Under the pieces are notes generated by a model. That model worked only from the letters and a program-made list of their open reading frames with translations. It ran no database searches and was not told the DNA's origin. Shown here piece after piece: positions 25,645-33,312 of a stretch of 64,000 nt of DNA. The translations under genes and the position numbers were made by a program. How positions within the stretch are numbered: position 1 is the first letter of the stretch; each line of letters opens with the position of its first letter. Source of the DNA: an uncultured Lachnospiraceae bacterium (GTDB lineage Bacteria > Bacillota > Clostridia > Lachnospirales > Lachnospiraceae); NCBI GenBank assembly GCA_910587085.1, contig CAJUMC010000014.1, forward strand, positions 1-64,000, read 5' to 3'.

Positions 25645-26670
25645 CTATCTCATCTCCGGAAAAGTATCTGCCATTCCTGCCACAAGGCTCCACTGCCGCA
25701 CCATATAGCTTCGCAGCGGCTCCGCGGACTTTTGGTATTCCGCAAGGACGGTCTGCGGCTCCTCCGGATGTCCCGCAACGGCACAGGCAGCAAGATATCC
25801 GCTCTCCATTCCCGAAGAAATTCCCTCGCCCATCGGATTCAGAAAACCGGCCGCCTCCCCCGCATACAGCACCCGGCCGCTGCCGAAGTCAACGGCACAG
25901 CCGGGAAGAATACGCGGCATCCGCCACCGCTCCTCCCGCAGCTGCTTTTCGATGCTCAGCCCGTGATTCCTTCTCATATAAGCGAGAAAGCGCTCATAAT
26001 AAGCTCCGGTTTTCTCCGTATTCTTTACGGCAACCCCGAGCACAAGCCGGTTGTCCTTCACATTGAACCACGCATCGTACTCCGACAGCTCCGGCTGCAG
26101 GTACGCGTAAAAATAATGCGGATCCAGATCAATTTTTCCGTCGCTGAACGTCTGATAGGTGGTAATATAATCCCCCGCTCCTCCGGTCAGCCGGTTCTTC
26201 AGCACGCTGACGCAGCCTCCGCAGTCCAGAACGTATTTCGCATTTTCCGTACCGTTCTTTTTTCCGCGCAGCTCGACCGAGACAAATTTCCCGTTCTCTT
26301 CACACCCGGCCACAAGGGTTCCGTCCGCCAGCTGCACCCCCTGCGCCCGCGCCTTTTCTGCCAGCCAGCCGTCAAAGGCGCTGCGCCAGACATTCCGCCC
26401 CTCCTGCTCAAAGACAAAGCTTCTTCCCCGGTCATCGGTAAACACCATACCCCTGTTCTGCGCAGGAGCGCAAAACGCCGTATCCGGTACAGCCTCCCCA
26501 AAAAGCTTCTGCACCAGATTAAGCGACTTGCGAATCAGGACGCCGGAACAGGATTTATATCTCGGCAGACTGCGCTGCTCCGCAAGCAGCACTCTCATGC
26601 CCTTTTCCGCCAGTATCTTTGCTGCCGTGCATCCGCAGGGCCCGGCACCCGCTACAATCACATCGTACAT
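25645..26670 (-). CDS. FAD-dependent oxidoreductase, geranylgeranyl-reductase-like
   Basis: A 341-residue flavoprotein of the p-hydroxybenzoate hydroxylase/geranylgeranyl reductase class. The N terminus is a Rossmann dinucleotide-binding motif (DVIVAGAGPCGCTAAKIL), and the second FAD motif is VLYAGEAAGFLNPMGEGI near residue 265. A Cys at CSGVLIRKS follows the FAD site, as in archaeal-type reductases. Likely reactions are reduction of prenyl chains or oxidation/reduction of a small molecule, but the substrate is unknown. The start is ATG 26670, which has GGAGG 5 nt upstream and begins exactly at the FAD motif; an ATG four codons earlier has no site. A 13-bp tandem repeat lies about 80 bp upstream. 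It is convergent with the preceding gene. Confidence 0.82.
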   Translation of the reverse strand: MYDVIVAGAGPCGCTAAKILAEKGMRVLLAEQRSLPRYKSCSGVLIRKSLNLVQKLFGEAVPDTAFCAPAQNRGMVFTDDRGRSFVFEQEGRNVWRSAFDGWLAEKARAQGVQLADGTLVAGCEENGKFVSVELRGKKNGTENAKYVLDCGGCVSVLKNRLTGGAGDYITTYQTFSDGKIDLDPHYFYAYLQPELSEYDAWFNVKDNRLVLGVAVKNTEKTGAYYERFLAYMRRNHGLSIEKQLREERWRMPRILPGCAVDFGSGRVLYAGEAAGFLNPMGEGISSGMESGYLAACAVAGHPEEPQTVLAEYQKSAEPLRSYMVRQWSLVAGMADTFPEMR

Positions 26671-27051
26671 TTCCGCCTCCATGCCGCCCGTTTTCTAAAA
26701 ACTCCGGAAATCCTCATTCCGGCACGACCCTTTGTCAATCGCTCCTCTTTGCTTCTTTTGTTTGCTTCTTTTGTCCGCTTCTTTTCTCCGCCTTTTTTCA
26801 TCGTCCATTACCCCAGCCGTTTCACAAGGACTCCTCATCTTTTTCCGGGCATCTTTCTTTTGCGGTTTCCCGCATCCTTCTGCATATTCCATGCTCCTGC
26901 CTTTGCATCTTCTCTTAAAACTCCCGCATTATCTCTCCGCATTTCATAAAAGCAGGCAGGTACTATGATTTTATCATACTTCTGGCCGCTGTTCAACAAA
27001 ACCGCTTTACAAAATATTTCGTAACAGTACAGAAATATAATGCATCCATTA
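26671..27051. other. A+T- and pyrimidine-rich intergenic region
   Basis: Divergent spacer between the FAD oxidoreductase and the ATPase leader. The plus strand is strongly pyrimidine-rich at 26730-26930 and includes the 13-bp array at 26748-26786. I see no gene and no clear terminator. Confidence 0.6.
26748..26786. repeat. 13-bp tandem repeat upstream of the FAD oxidoreductase
   Basis: TTTGCTTCTTTTG occurs exactly at 26748-26760 and 26761-26773, followed by a degenerate third unit (TCCGCTTCTTTTC) at 26774-26786. On the minus strand it is a purine-rich AAAAGAAGC array about 80-115 bp upstream of the start codon. Confidence 0.8.
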
Positions 27052-27080
27052 TTGACAAATTCTGCCCCTCATGATATACT
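27052..27080 (+). promoter_or_regulatory. Strong sigma-A promoter of the ATPase leader
   Basis: A consensus TTGACA (27052-27057) is 17 bp from TATACT (27075-27080). Transcription would begin near 27087, creating a leader of about 270 nt before the ATPase start at 27356. Confidence 0.8.
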
Positions 27081-27163
27081 GAATGCGTTTTATGAACAAT
27101 TTTTACCATGTTTTTCATGCCTGGCAGGTCAGTTACACAGCAATAGAAAGGAAGGTGGTTTTT

Positions 27164-27238
27164 ATGACAAATTCAGATAAAAAGAGGATCATATATGAAG
27201 TATCCGGTGTCATATTTTCCGCCGCAGTCCATTGCTGA
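27164..27238 (+). CDS. 24-residue leader ORF (mini-ORF A)
   Basis: A 24-codon frame beginning MTNSDKKRIIYEVSG has an excellent ribosome site (GGAAGGTGG) directly upstream, inside a transcript from a strong promoter. Its codons include the 5' arm of a long inverted repeat (27187-27206) and the start codon of mini-ORF B. It has no amino-acid run typical of classical leader peptides. The same frame is open back to an ATG at 27092, which has no ribosome site. Its position suggests a regulatory leader peptide; a functional microprotein is the alternative. Confidence 0.5.
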   Translation: MTNSDKKRIIYEVSGVIFSAAVHC

Positions 27239-27300
27239 TATTGTCGGGCAGGATAATATTTATTGCGCATCCGGTACGGATGCTTTTTTCATATATGATC
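27187..27300 (+). promoter_or_regulatory. Long inverted repeat that competes with the terminator
   Basis: GATCATATATGAA (27187-27199) is the exact reverse complement of 27288-27300. The adjacent GTATCCG (27200-27206) can pair with CGGATGC (27277-27283), the 3' arm of the terminator, leaving TTTT bulged. The resulting 20-bp helix would be mutually exclusive with the terminator stem, as in attenuator/antiterminator pairs. It would also bury the start codon of mini-ORF B. Confidence 0.6.
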
Positions 27301-27320
27301 GTCAGCTTCAAATTGCGTAA
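27195..27320 (+). CDS. 41-residue leader ORF overlapping a terminator (mini-ORF B)
   Basis: ATG 27195 opens a 41-codon frame beginning MKYPVSYFPPQSIADIV and ending RQLQIA. AGAGG lies about 7 nt upstream, within mini-ORF A, and the two ORFs overlap in different frames. The whole intrinsic terminator at 27267-27289 lies inside this ORF, so its translation would tend to prevent termination. I do not recognise the peptide. A decayed gene fragment is possible, but the ribosome site and architecture favour a leader. Confidence 0.4.
   Translation: MKYPVSYFPPQSIADIVGQDNIYCASGTDAFFIYDRQLQIA
27267..27289 (+). terminator. Intrinsic terminator inside the ATPase leader
   Basis: GCATCCG and CGGATGC form a perfect 7-bp stem around a 3-nt GTA loop, followed immediately by six T. 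It lies 66 nt before the ATPase start, downstream of a strong promoter, so it should act as an attenuator rather than a gene end. Confidence 0.75.
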
Positions 27321-27355
27321 TACTGCCTGCTTTTGAAGAAAGGACGATTTTTTTA

Positions 27356-29089
27356 ATGCAGAGATTTAAATCCATCATACTTCCCATGCAGGGAAAAAGC
27401 AAAAACGGACTTCACTGGTTATACAATACCAAGTGGAACGCCGCTCTCCGCTCCGATGAGGAAGAAAAAATATTCACATACAATTCCCTCTGCTTCTGGT
27501 TTTCCGGAACAAGTCACCGCAACAGCGAAAGGCTGCTCCTCTCTGTAGAGATCCCGTTTCCTGCCGTCTCGGAACTGTCCGAAGGGGATTTGATTGCGGC
27601 GGAAAGCTTTTTGCTCAGCATCCTTGCTCCCACGATCAATACCCTCAGTCAAAGCTATGCAAATACAGATAAAAATGTCAGGGAAAAGTCACAATTTGAA
27701 GTGCAGCCAGCCAGGGAAATCATGCTGCGGAGAAACGGAATCTACTGCTGCCGCGACAAAGGCTCTGTCATTTTGACCATTCATTTCTGCGTGCCGCTCG
27801 TCAATGCTTTGTCCATAAATGCAAAGGCCGCTGTTCGTGCCGTGCGGGACATCCTGGTGCATGTGGAGAGCACAATGCGCCTTCTCCGCCCGGAGGATTT
27901 ATCCGGGTATCTTTCCTGCCGCCGTTGCCAGCAGCTTATCCGGACTTATCTGAAGCAAAACGGGCTGTGTGCCTTTGTAGCCAACGGCAGCATCCTGCCG
28001 CGGGAAAACGGCACGTCCGAACCGATGCGGCATGCCGTTCCGTTCCTCTCGCCGAAGCAGCTTGAGGTGACAATTCCTCTGGAGAATGGGGAAACAATCA
28101 CCGGCATGGGAATCCGGTGCGGCGTAACCGTTATCACCGGCGGAGGTTATTCCGGAAAGTCCACGCTTCTCGACGCACTTGAAGCCGGAATCTACAACCA
28201 TATCCCCGGCGACGGACGCGAATATGTTATAACCGATGACAGCGCGCTTAAAATCTATGCGGAGGACGGCAGACCGGTACACAGCCTTGATCTCTCACCG
28301 TTCTTCCGTTATCTGCCGCATGGCGTGGAGGTCAGCGACTTTTCCACGCTCGACGCCAGCGGAAGCGTATCTCAGGCGGCCAATATTATTGAAGCCCTGT
28401 GCGGAGGCTGCGGACTGCTGCTGATTGACGAGGATAAAAGCGCAACCAACTTTATGATAAGAGATCAGACTATGCGCCGGATCGTTAAAAACGAACCGAT
28501 TATCCCGTTTACTGACCGTGTGCGCGAGCTGAGTTCCGCAGAGAATGTTTCTACCATTCTCGTAATCGGCGGCTCCGGTGAGTATTTATCCTGTGCCGAC
28601 TGCGTAATTCGGATGGACGATTACAAGGCAGAGGACATCACCGGGGAGATTTCAGCACTTCATCTGCCCCGGAACACTCCCGAGACCGCGCCAGCCCGAT
28701 GGACGCGCAGCCGCAGAATGACGCCCCGGAAGACCATGCAGCCATTTCTGTTCCTCCGATCGGTGATGACGAAAAATGAGAACAAAATTATTCTTGACGA
28801 ATACAGTGCGGACATCACCCTGCTTACGGCTGTCCAATCCGCAAATCAGATAAATACTCTTGCCTGCGTTATGGAGCAGCTTCTTACGGATAAAGCCGCC
28901 GACGATTCGGAACTGAGCCGGAAGGCCGGAGAAGCGATAGACAAATTGTTCGGCAGCGGTCAATTTCAAACAACCTCTCTGCTTCCTGATACCCTCTGGC
29001 GCTGGTACGAGGAAATCCGGCCGCTCGATGTATTCTGCTGCGCCAGCCGCATGCGCGGGCTTTCCTTCCGCAGGGAAAAAGAAAACTGA
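27356..29089 (+). CDS. Predicted ATPase of the ABC class (ABC_ATPase family)
   Basis: A 577-residue soluble protein of the predicted ABC-class ATPase family (COG3044 type). It is not a transporter subunit. An N-terminal domain of about 200 residues precedes the P-loop VTVITGGGYSGKSTLLDAL (about 260-275). The Walker B region reads CGLLLIDEDKSATNFMIRD, the family's characteristic block, and TILVIGGSGEYLSCADCVI follows. The length is normal for the family. Function is unknown; a nucleic-acid or translation-linked role has been guessed but not shown. AAAGGA lies 11 nt before the ATG. Expression is probably controlled by the 270-nt leader with two mini-ORFs and a terminator. A possible hairpin terminator follows, then the S1 gene with its own promoter. 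Confidence 0.85.
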   Translation: MQRFKSIILPMQGKSKNGLHWLYNTKWNAALRSDEEEKIFTYNSLCFWFSGTSHRNSERLLLSVEIPFPAVSELSEGDLIAAESFLLSILAPTINTLSQSYANTDKNVREKSQFEVQPAREIMLRRNGIYCCRDKGSVILTIHFCVPLVNALSINAKAAVRAVRDILVHVESTMRLLRPEDLSGYLSCRRCQQLIRTYLKQNGLCAFVANGSILPRENGTSEPMRHAVPFLSPKQLEVTIPLENGETITGMGIRCGVTVITGGGYSGKSTLLDALEAGIYNHIPGDGREYVITDDSALKIYAEDGRPVHSLDLSPFFRYLPHGVEVSDFSTLDASGSVSQAANIIEALCGGCGLLLIDEDKSATNFMIRDQTMRRIVKNEPIIPFTDRVRELSSAENVSTILVIGGSGEYLSCADCVIRMDDYKAEDITGEISALHLPRNTPETAPARWTRSRRMTPRKTMQPFLFLRSVMTKNENKIILDEYSADITLLTAVQSANQINTLACVMEQLLTDKAADDSELSRKAGEAIDKLFGSGQFQTTSLLPDTLWRWYEEIRPLDVFCCASRMRGLSFRREKEN

Positions 29090-29125
29090 AGGAATATGAA
29101 TATGCCGCGCCGCAAATACGCTGCC

Positions 29126-29149
29126 GGAAATGCTTTTATCGGCGTTTCC
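29126..29149 (+). terminator. Weak hairpin terminator behind the ATPase gene
   Basis: GGAAATGC (29126-29133) pairs with GCGTTTCC (29142-29149) including one G-T pair, followed by TTAACAATTTT. The T-run is interrupted, so termination may be partial. Confidence 0.4.
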
Positions 29150-29171
29150 TTAACAATTTTGCGGGTTTTCC

Positions 29172-29200
29172 TTGCAACCTTACCGAAAATCATCTATAAT
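29172..29200 (+). promoter_or_regulatory. Promoter of the S1-domain gene
   Basis: TTGCAA (29172-29177) and a perfect TATAAT (29195-29200) are 17 bp apart. Transcription would begin near 29207, giving a leader of about 59 nt. Confidence 0.75.
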
Positions 29201-29215
29201 GAAGAAAAATTAAAA

Positions 29216-29265
29216 AAGGAGCAAGCTGAAGCCTTCCCTTTCGAAGGCTGCGGCAGTTACAGAAC
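29216..29265 (+). promoter_or_regulatory. S1 mRNA leader: distant SD plus hairpin
   Basis: The only Shine-Dalgarno-like motif, AAGGAG (29216-29221), is 44 nt from ATG 29266. Between them AGCCTTC (29230-29236) pairs with GAAGGCT (29243-29249). The stretch just before the ATG (CGGCAGTTACAGAAC) has no ribosome site, and no other in-frame start lies closer to AAGGAG. The hairpin could bring the two together or serve as an S1 binding site. Confidence 0.5.
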
Positions 29266-30270
29266 ATGAGTGAAGAAAACAGCAAAAATATAACCGCGGA
29301 GACCGCAGCAGTACCAACAGAAGCAGCGGCAGCCGCACCGGCGGAAAATCCTGCGCCGGCAGAACCGGTTCCTTCCATGGATGATTTTAAGGATGAGATC
29401 ACGCGCTCCTTCCGCAAGCTGAAGCAGGGCGATATTGTAAAGGGCACAGTGATCGGCATTTCCGAAACGGAAGTTACGCTCGATCTCGGTTGCTATGCCG
29501 AGGGCATCATCAAGCTTGAGGAACTCAGCAACGATCCGCGCTTTTCCATAAAGGCGGACGTAACCGTCGGCGAAGAAATTACCGCGACCGTGCTGCGCGA
29601 GGACAAGGAGGGAAATATCCTGCTCTCCCGCAAGCAGGCGGACGATGTTCTTGCATGGGAAACCTTAAAGCAGCTTCTCACCGACCGCACCCCGGTTACC
29701 GTCAAGGTTGCCCAGGAGGTCAAAGGCGGCGTTGTTACCTATCTCCACGGCATCCGTGCGTTTATCCCGGCTTCCAAGCTGACCGCCGGCTATGTGGAGG
29801 ATCTCTCGAGCTTCGTCGGCCAGGAAATTCAGGTTCAGGTTATCACTGCGGATGAAGAAAACAAAAAGCTTGTGCTCTCCGGCAAGGATCTCGCCATGGA
29901 AAAGGAGCGTGCGGAAAAGAACAGCCGCGCCGCAAGCCTTCCGGTCGGCACAGTTACTACCGGCAAGGTTGAAAAGATTATGCCGTTCGGCGCGTTCGTC
30001 GCGATCGGAGACGGCCTGTCCGGTCTGGTTCATATTTCGCAGATGAGTACAAAGCGTATTAAAACGCCGAACGAGGTGGTAAAAGTCGGCGATGAAGTTA
30101 CCGTCCGGGTTCGCGACGTGAAGGATGGCAAGATCAGTCTGACCATGAGAATTTCCGATGAAAAAGAGGAGAGGTCCAAAGACGTTGACGCCGGCCCGAG
30201 AGAGTATTCCTCCGGCGGGGAAGCAGTGACCGGTCTCGGCGCGCTGCTGAAAAACATTAAACTGAATTAA
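29266..30270 (+). CDS. S1 RNA-binding-domain protein, ribosomal protein S1-like
   Basis: A 334-residue protein with an Ala/Pro/Glu-rich disordered N terminus (about 1-45) followed by three S1 OB-fold domains: KQGDIVKGTVIG (about 50-125), a divergent middle one (about 138-210) and PVGTVTTGKVEKIMPFGAF (about 225-298), the most canonical. This is the short S1 typical of Firmicutes, which binds mRNA and may assist initiation or RNA turnover. It has a strong promoter of its own and is followed by a 25-bp hairpin, so it is monocistronic. Unusually, no Shine-Dalgarno lies near the ATG. Whether it is the main S1 of the ribosome or a paralogue (YugI/RpsA-like) cannot be told from this window. Confidence 0.87.
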   Translation: MSEENSKNITAETAAVPTEAAAAAPAENPAPAEPVPSMDDFKDEITRSFRKLKQGDIVKGTVIGISETEVTLDLGCYAEGIIKLEELSNDPRFSIKADVTVGEEITATVLREDKEGNILLSRKQADDVLAWETLKQLLTDRTPVTVKVAQEVKGGVVTYLHGIRAFIPASKLTAGYVEDLSSFVGQEIQVQVITADEENKKLVLSGKDLAMEKERAEKNSRAASLPVGTVTTGKVEKIMPFGAFVAIGDGLSGLVHISQMSTKRIKTPNEVVKVGDEVTVRVRDVKDGKISLTMRISDEKEERSKDVDAGPREYSSGGEAVTGLGALLKNIKLN

Positions 30271-30271
30271 A

Positions 30272-30324
30272 CAGGGAAAAACTTTGCGCCGCTGTTAAAA
30301 ACAGCGGCGCAAAGTTTTTCCCTG
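30272..30324. terminator. 25-bp perfect hairpin, bidirectional terminator
   Basis: An exact 25-bp inverted repeat with a 3-nt AAA loop begins one base after the S1 stop codon. Each arm has an A-tract or T-tract (AAAAACTTT/AAAGTTTTT), so a U-rich 3' arm forms on either strand. It can end both the S1 transcript and the convergent lipoprotein transcript. Confidence 0.85.
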
Positions 30325-30366
30325 CCCATTGACCTTATTTTTCAGGCTCTTTTGGGATATCCCGGC

Positions 30367-30573
30367 TTACTTAAACAAATCCTCAAGTGCTTTCATACTG
30401 TCATAACAGTCATCACAGACGGTCGCGGTTTCGCCGAGTATCGTCACCTTATTCTTTTTGCCGGACGTCTCCTTGCCGCACCCGTCGCACTCAAACTTTC
30501 CGCAGCCTGCCAGAGGCAGGAGACATACGATCAGCAGCAATGCTGCCAGGTACCTTTTCTTCATGCTTCTCAT
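30367..30573 (-). CDS. Small Cys-rich lipoprotein
   Basis: A 68-residue precursor. A lipoprotein signal peptide (KKRYLAALLLIVCLLPLAGC) ends in the lipobox LAGC, and the mature part carries CDGCGK and CDDC pairs that could bind zinc or form disulfides, then a short helix (YDSMKALEDLFK). GGGG lies 7 nt before the chosen start at 30573; an ATG at 30564 is possible. It is convergent with the S1 gene across the 25-bp hairpin and lies downstream of the alarmone synthetase gene. Function is unknown. Confidence 0.7.
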   Translation of the reverse strand: MRSMKKRYLAALLLIVCLLPLAGCGKFECDGCGKETSGKKNKVTILGETATVCDDCYDSMKALEDLFK

Positions 30574-30765
30574 ACTTTTTCCCCTTTTTTGCATAATCGG
30601 AAGCCGCAGCTGTTCTGCCGGATTGTCACAAACGGACAGAATAAACAGCTTTAGCTGTCCGCTTCCTATCTTACCATGCCGCAGAACTTTTGACAACAAA
30701 AAACAAAAAATTCTGCGGAGGAACCCTTATACAGGCCCCTTTGCAGTAAAGACATTACGTTTTAC

Positions 30766-31746
30766 CTAAAACGCATATTTCATCCCGTTTTCGTCAAACG
30801 GAACCTTATCGTTCTCCCGAAGTATCTGCTTCGCAATCTCGCGCAGCATCTCGCCCGGCACTTCCTCATCGGTCAGCTGAATCAGCCCCTGCATTTGTGT
30901 GCCGGAGGAAACTGACGGGAATTCCTTCCTACCGTCCCCCGTCAGAAGAAGTGCATCGGAAGCGCTGTCTGCAGCCGGTATCGGCTCCCCGCTGTCCGGT
31001 GTCTCAGGCACGGTCGCTACGGAATCGATCACTCCATCCTCCTCGAGCACTGTGCCGTAAGCCTCCTTCATGCGATCCCGCAGAAGGTTCGCAATGTATT
31101 TGGAATAGCTTTCCTCCGGCTCACGGAAGCTCTGAACCTCCTCGTTGATCGCCAGCATTTTCCGGTCCAGAAAGGATACAAGATCGGCGCATTCCTTCAG
31201 CTCGCGCGTAATATGATCCGGCGCATTGCCCTCAAACTTATAATAAATTTTATGCTCTAGGCTTGCCCAGAAATCCATCGCAATCGTGCGGATCTGGATT
31301 TCCACTTTTGTGTCAATAACCTCTTCCGACAAAAAAATCGGCACGGACACCACCATGTGATAGGAAGTGTAGCCGTTCGGCTTTGGATTGACAATATAGT
31401 CCTTCACCTTCAGCACCGTGATATCGCTCTGCTTCGCAATCAGTTCGGCAATCCGGTAGATGTCGCTCGTAAAGGAGCATATAATACGTATCCCGGCAAT
31501 ATCATTGATATATTTAACAACATTCTCAATAGTAAGCTCTCTCTGATGGTGACGCATCTTTTTTGCAATACTCTGCGGCGACTTGAGCCGCGAGGTGATA
31601 TGCTCGATCGGATTATACTGATGTGCCTGCTTGAACTCGCTGTTCAGTATCTCCAGCTTTGTGTTGATTTCACGCAGCGCCGCATCATACAGCATCAGCG
31701 TACGGTTCCAAAGCTGTTCCTCGTTAAATGACATTGGTAGCTCCAT
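30766..31746 (-). CDS. Small alarmone synthetase, RelQ-like, with long C-terminal extension
   Basis: A 326-residue RelA/SpoT synthetase-domain protein that makes (p)ppGpp from ATP and GTP/GDP. Motifs are SRLKSPQSIAKKM, YINDIAGIRIICSF, VNPKPNGYTSYHMVV and EIQIRTIAMDFWASLEHKIYYK. There is no hydrolase domain. Typical RelP/RelQ proteins are about 210-260 residues; here the last 90-100 residues, from about 235, are acidic and Ser/Thr-rich and probably disordered, ending DENGMKYAF. The start is ATG 31746 with AGGGTG 8 nt upstream; an upstream ATG at 31830 has no good site. It lies next to a small lipoprotein gene and the A+T-rich island. Allosteric control by pppGpp, as in RelQ, is possible but not shown. 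Confidence 0.88.
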   Translation of the reverse strand: MELPMSFNEEQLWNRTLMLYDAALREINTKLEILNSEFKQAHQYNPIEHITSRLKSPQSIAKKMRHHQRELTIENVVKYINDIAGIRIICSFTSDIYRIAELIAKQSDITVLKVKDYIVNPKPNGYTSYHMVVSVPIFLSEEVIDTKVEIQIRTIAMDFWASLEHKIYYKFEGNAPDHITRELKECADLVSFLDRKMLAINEEVQSFREPEESYSKYIANLLRDRMKEAYGTVLEEDGVIDSVATVPETPDSGEPIPAADSASDALLLTGDGRKEFPSVSSGTQMQGLIQLTDEEVPGEMLREIAKQILRENDKVPFDENGMKYAF

Positions 31747-32040
31747 AAAAATTTCACCCTGACTTTCCCTCAAAGCGTCTGCCCGCACAGCGAAAGCAGC
31801 ACTTTTCCCCACCAGTTCTTTCTCCTGCATTTTACCACAGAATTATGAACATTTGTTGAACTGCCGTTCGGTTTAAGTAAAGTTTAAGAAATCTTTTATC
31901 CTTTCGACATAGTTCGCCGCTTTTTCCGCAGCTATACTTCCGGCGGGACAACAGGGATAAAGCCGGTTCCGGAGCAATAAAAACATCAATAACAGAATAC
32001 CATGCTGCCAATACCAATTACCATATTTTAATAATTAAGT

Positions 32041-33270
32041 TTACCGCTGCATTGTTTCAAACGATACCTCATAGCCATGTTCCCCCTGCGTCACCTGCAC
32101 CCGGCGGAGGACGGAATTTTTATTCACTTCACTGGCATAATTACCGGCAATCGCATAGATCTGGCTGCCGTCCGTATAAAGTTCATGAAGCTGTTTAAGA
32201 GAATCATCTGTAATGCTCCATAATTCCATGCTGCTCTTTTCCAGATCCATCAGCCGAAAACTTGTACTGAATAACAGATTATCCACCAGAATATAACGCT
32301 CCAAATGCTCCGTTTCCCAAGGATAAATCTGATCCTGCCCGGAAACAGCTTCCCGTATGTGGAACCCTTCCGGATCAAGCCAATAAAATTTTCCATCCTT
32401 AACATAATGCTGATCCGATAGCATTAAAATCATTCCATCCCACATGGCAGTACCGCGCTCTCCATTCCATTTGCGCAGTTCTGTTCCGGTCTGAATGCAC
32501 AAGCCCGGAGCTTCTTCAAGCTCCTGCAATGTTGCAGCAAGGAAATAATCCCCGCAGCGCCGCAGATCAAGGACATATTCGTTTCCTGTTCTCCCTGCCG
32601 CCGCAAGCTTATTTTCATTAAAGAAGTAGAACCAATAATCCACTTCGTCCGCAAAATCGTTTCCGTAATCTAAACTTATACCCTGCCGCCGGCAATAAAT
32701 CATATCCTGATAAACAACAATAGAATTAAAAACTTCTTCTGTCAGAATTTTAACTCTACCAGTCACCGGATCATACTCTGCAACATTCCCACTCTGCGCA
32801 CCTTCAAACTGAAACCGGTTATAGGATTCCAGCAGGAAATACAGCTTTCCTTCCCGGCAGAACAACCTCTTTCCCGGCAATTCCAGCACAATTTGTGATT
32901 CCCCGTTATAAACAGCATGGATCATATAATCCCCGCCGTAATCCACATAATACAAGATTCCATACAGCGGATCAGCACAAAGCGGTATGATATCATCCCA
33001 GCCGCGTATGTTTTCCGGCAAGTTGCAGTAGACGGCATCCTCCTCCCCGACCACCGGCAGCTCACCGAATGCCTTCCCGACAAGGGGGAGAGCATCCCCC
33101 ATCTGTCCGCCTTCCCCCATCTTCTGACTGAAGCCGTCGTCAGTTTTCTCTATTGAACCGGGTGAACCACCTGTCTCCATATTCTTGTCTGTCTTTTTAC
33201 CACACGCTGCCAGAAACAAACAACAACCGAACAGGAACAGTAAGTTTTTAAATATGCGGAATGTTTTCAT
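32041..33270 (-). CDS. Lipoprotein with beta-propeller-like body
   Basis: A 409-residue lipoprotein. The signal peptide (KTFRIFKNLLFLFGCCLFLA) ends at the lipobox LAAC, followed by a charged, Gly/Glu-rich tether (about 25-60). The body has repeated strand pairs with short Tyr/Gly motifs (GILYYVDYGGDYMIHAVY, KLYFLLESYN, YILVDNLLFSTS), which resemble DUF5050-like propeller repeats. No enzymatic motif is seen. GGGGGAG precedes the ATG. It is the first of several exported proteins in an A+T-rich stretch and shares the CGKK post-lipobox sequence with the 666-residue lipoprotein upstream on the strand. It probably sits on the outer face of the membrane. Function is unknown. Confidence 0.65.
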   Translation of the reverse strand: MKTFRIFKNLLFLFGCCLFLAACGKKTDKNMETGGSPGSIEKTDDGFSQKMGEGGQMGDALPLVGKAFGELPVVGEEDAVYCNLPENIRGWDDIIPLCADPLYGILYYVDYGGDYMIHAVYNGESQIVLELPGKRLFCREGKLYFLLESYNRFQFEGAQSGNVAEYDPVTGRVKILTEEVFNSIVVYQDMIYCRRQGISLDYGNDFADEVDYWFYFFNENKLAAAGRTGNEYVLDLRRCGDYFLAATLQELEEAPGLCIQTGTELRKWNGERGTAMWDGMILMLSDQHYVKDGKFYWLDPEGFHIREAVSGQDQIYPWETEHLERYILVDNLLFSTSFRLMDLEKSSMELWSITDDSLKQLHELYTDGSQIYAIAGNYASEVNKNSVLRRVQVTQGEHGYEVSFETMQR

Positions 33271-33312
33271 GTCTCCCCCTGATCTTTAACCTTAATTTTT
33301 TGCCTTATATCG

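Noticed and set aside
27187..27300. The long inverted repeat as the ends of a small mobile element
   Set aside because: There is no target-site duplication at its borders, and it overlaps a terminator and mini-ORFs in a promoter-driven leader, which fits a regulatory structure better.
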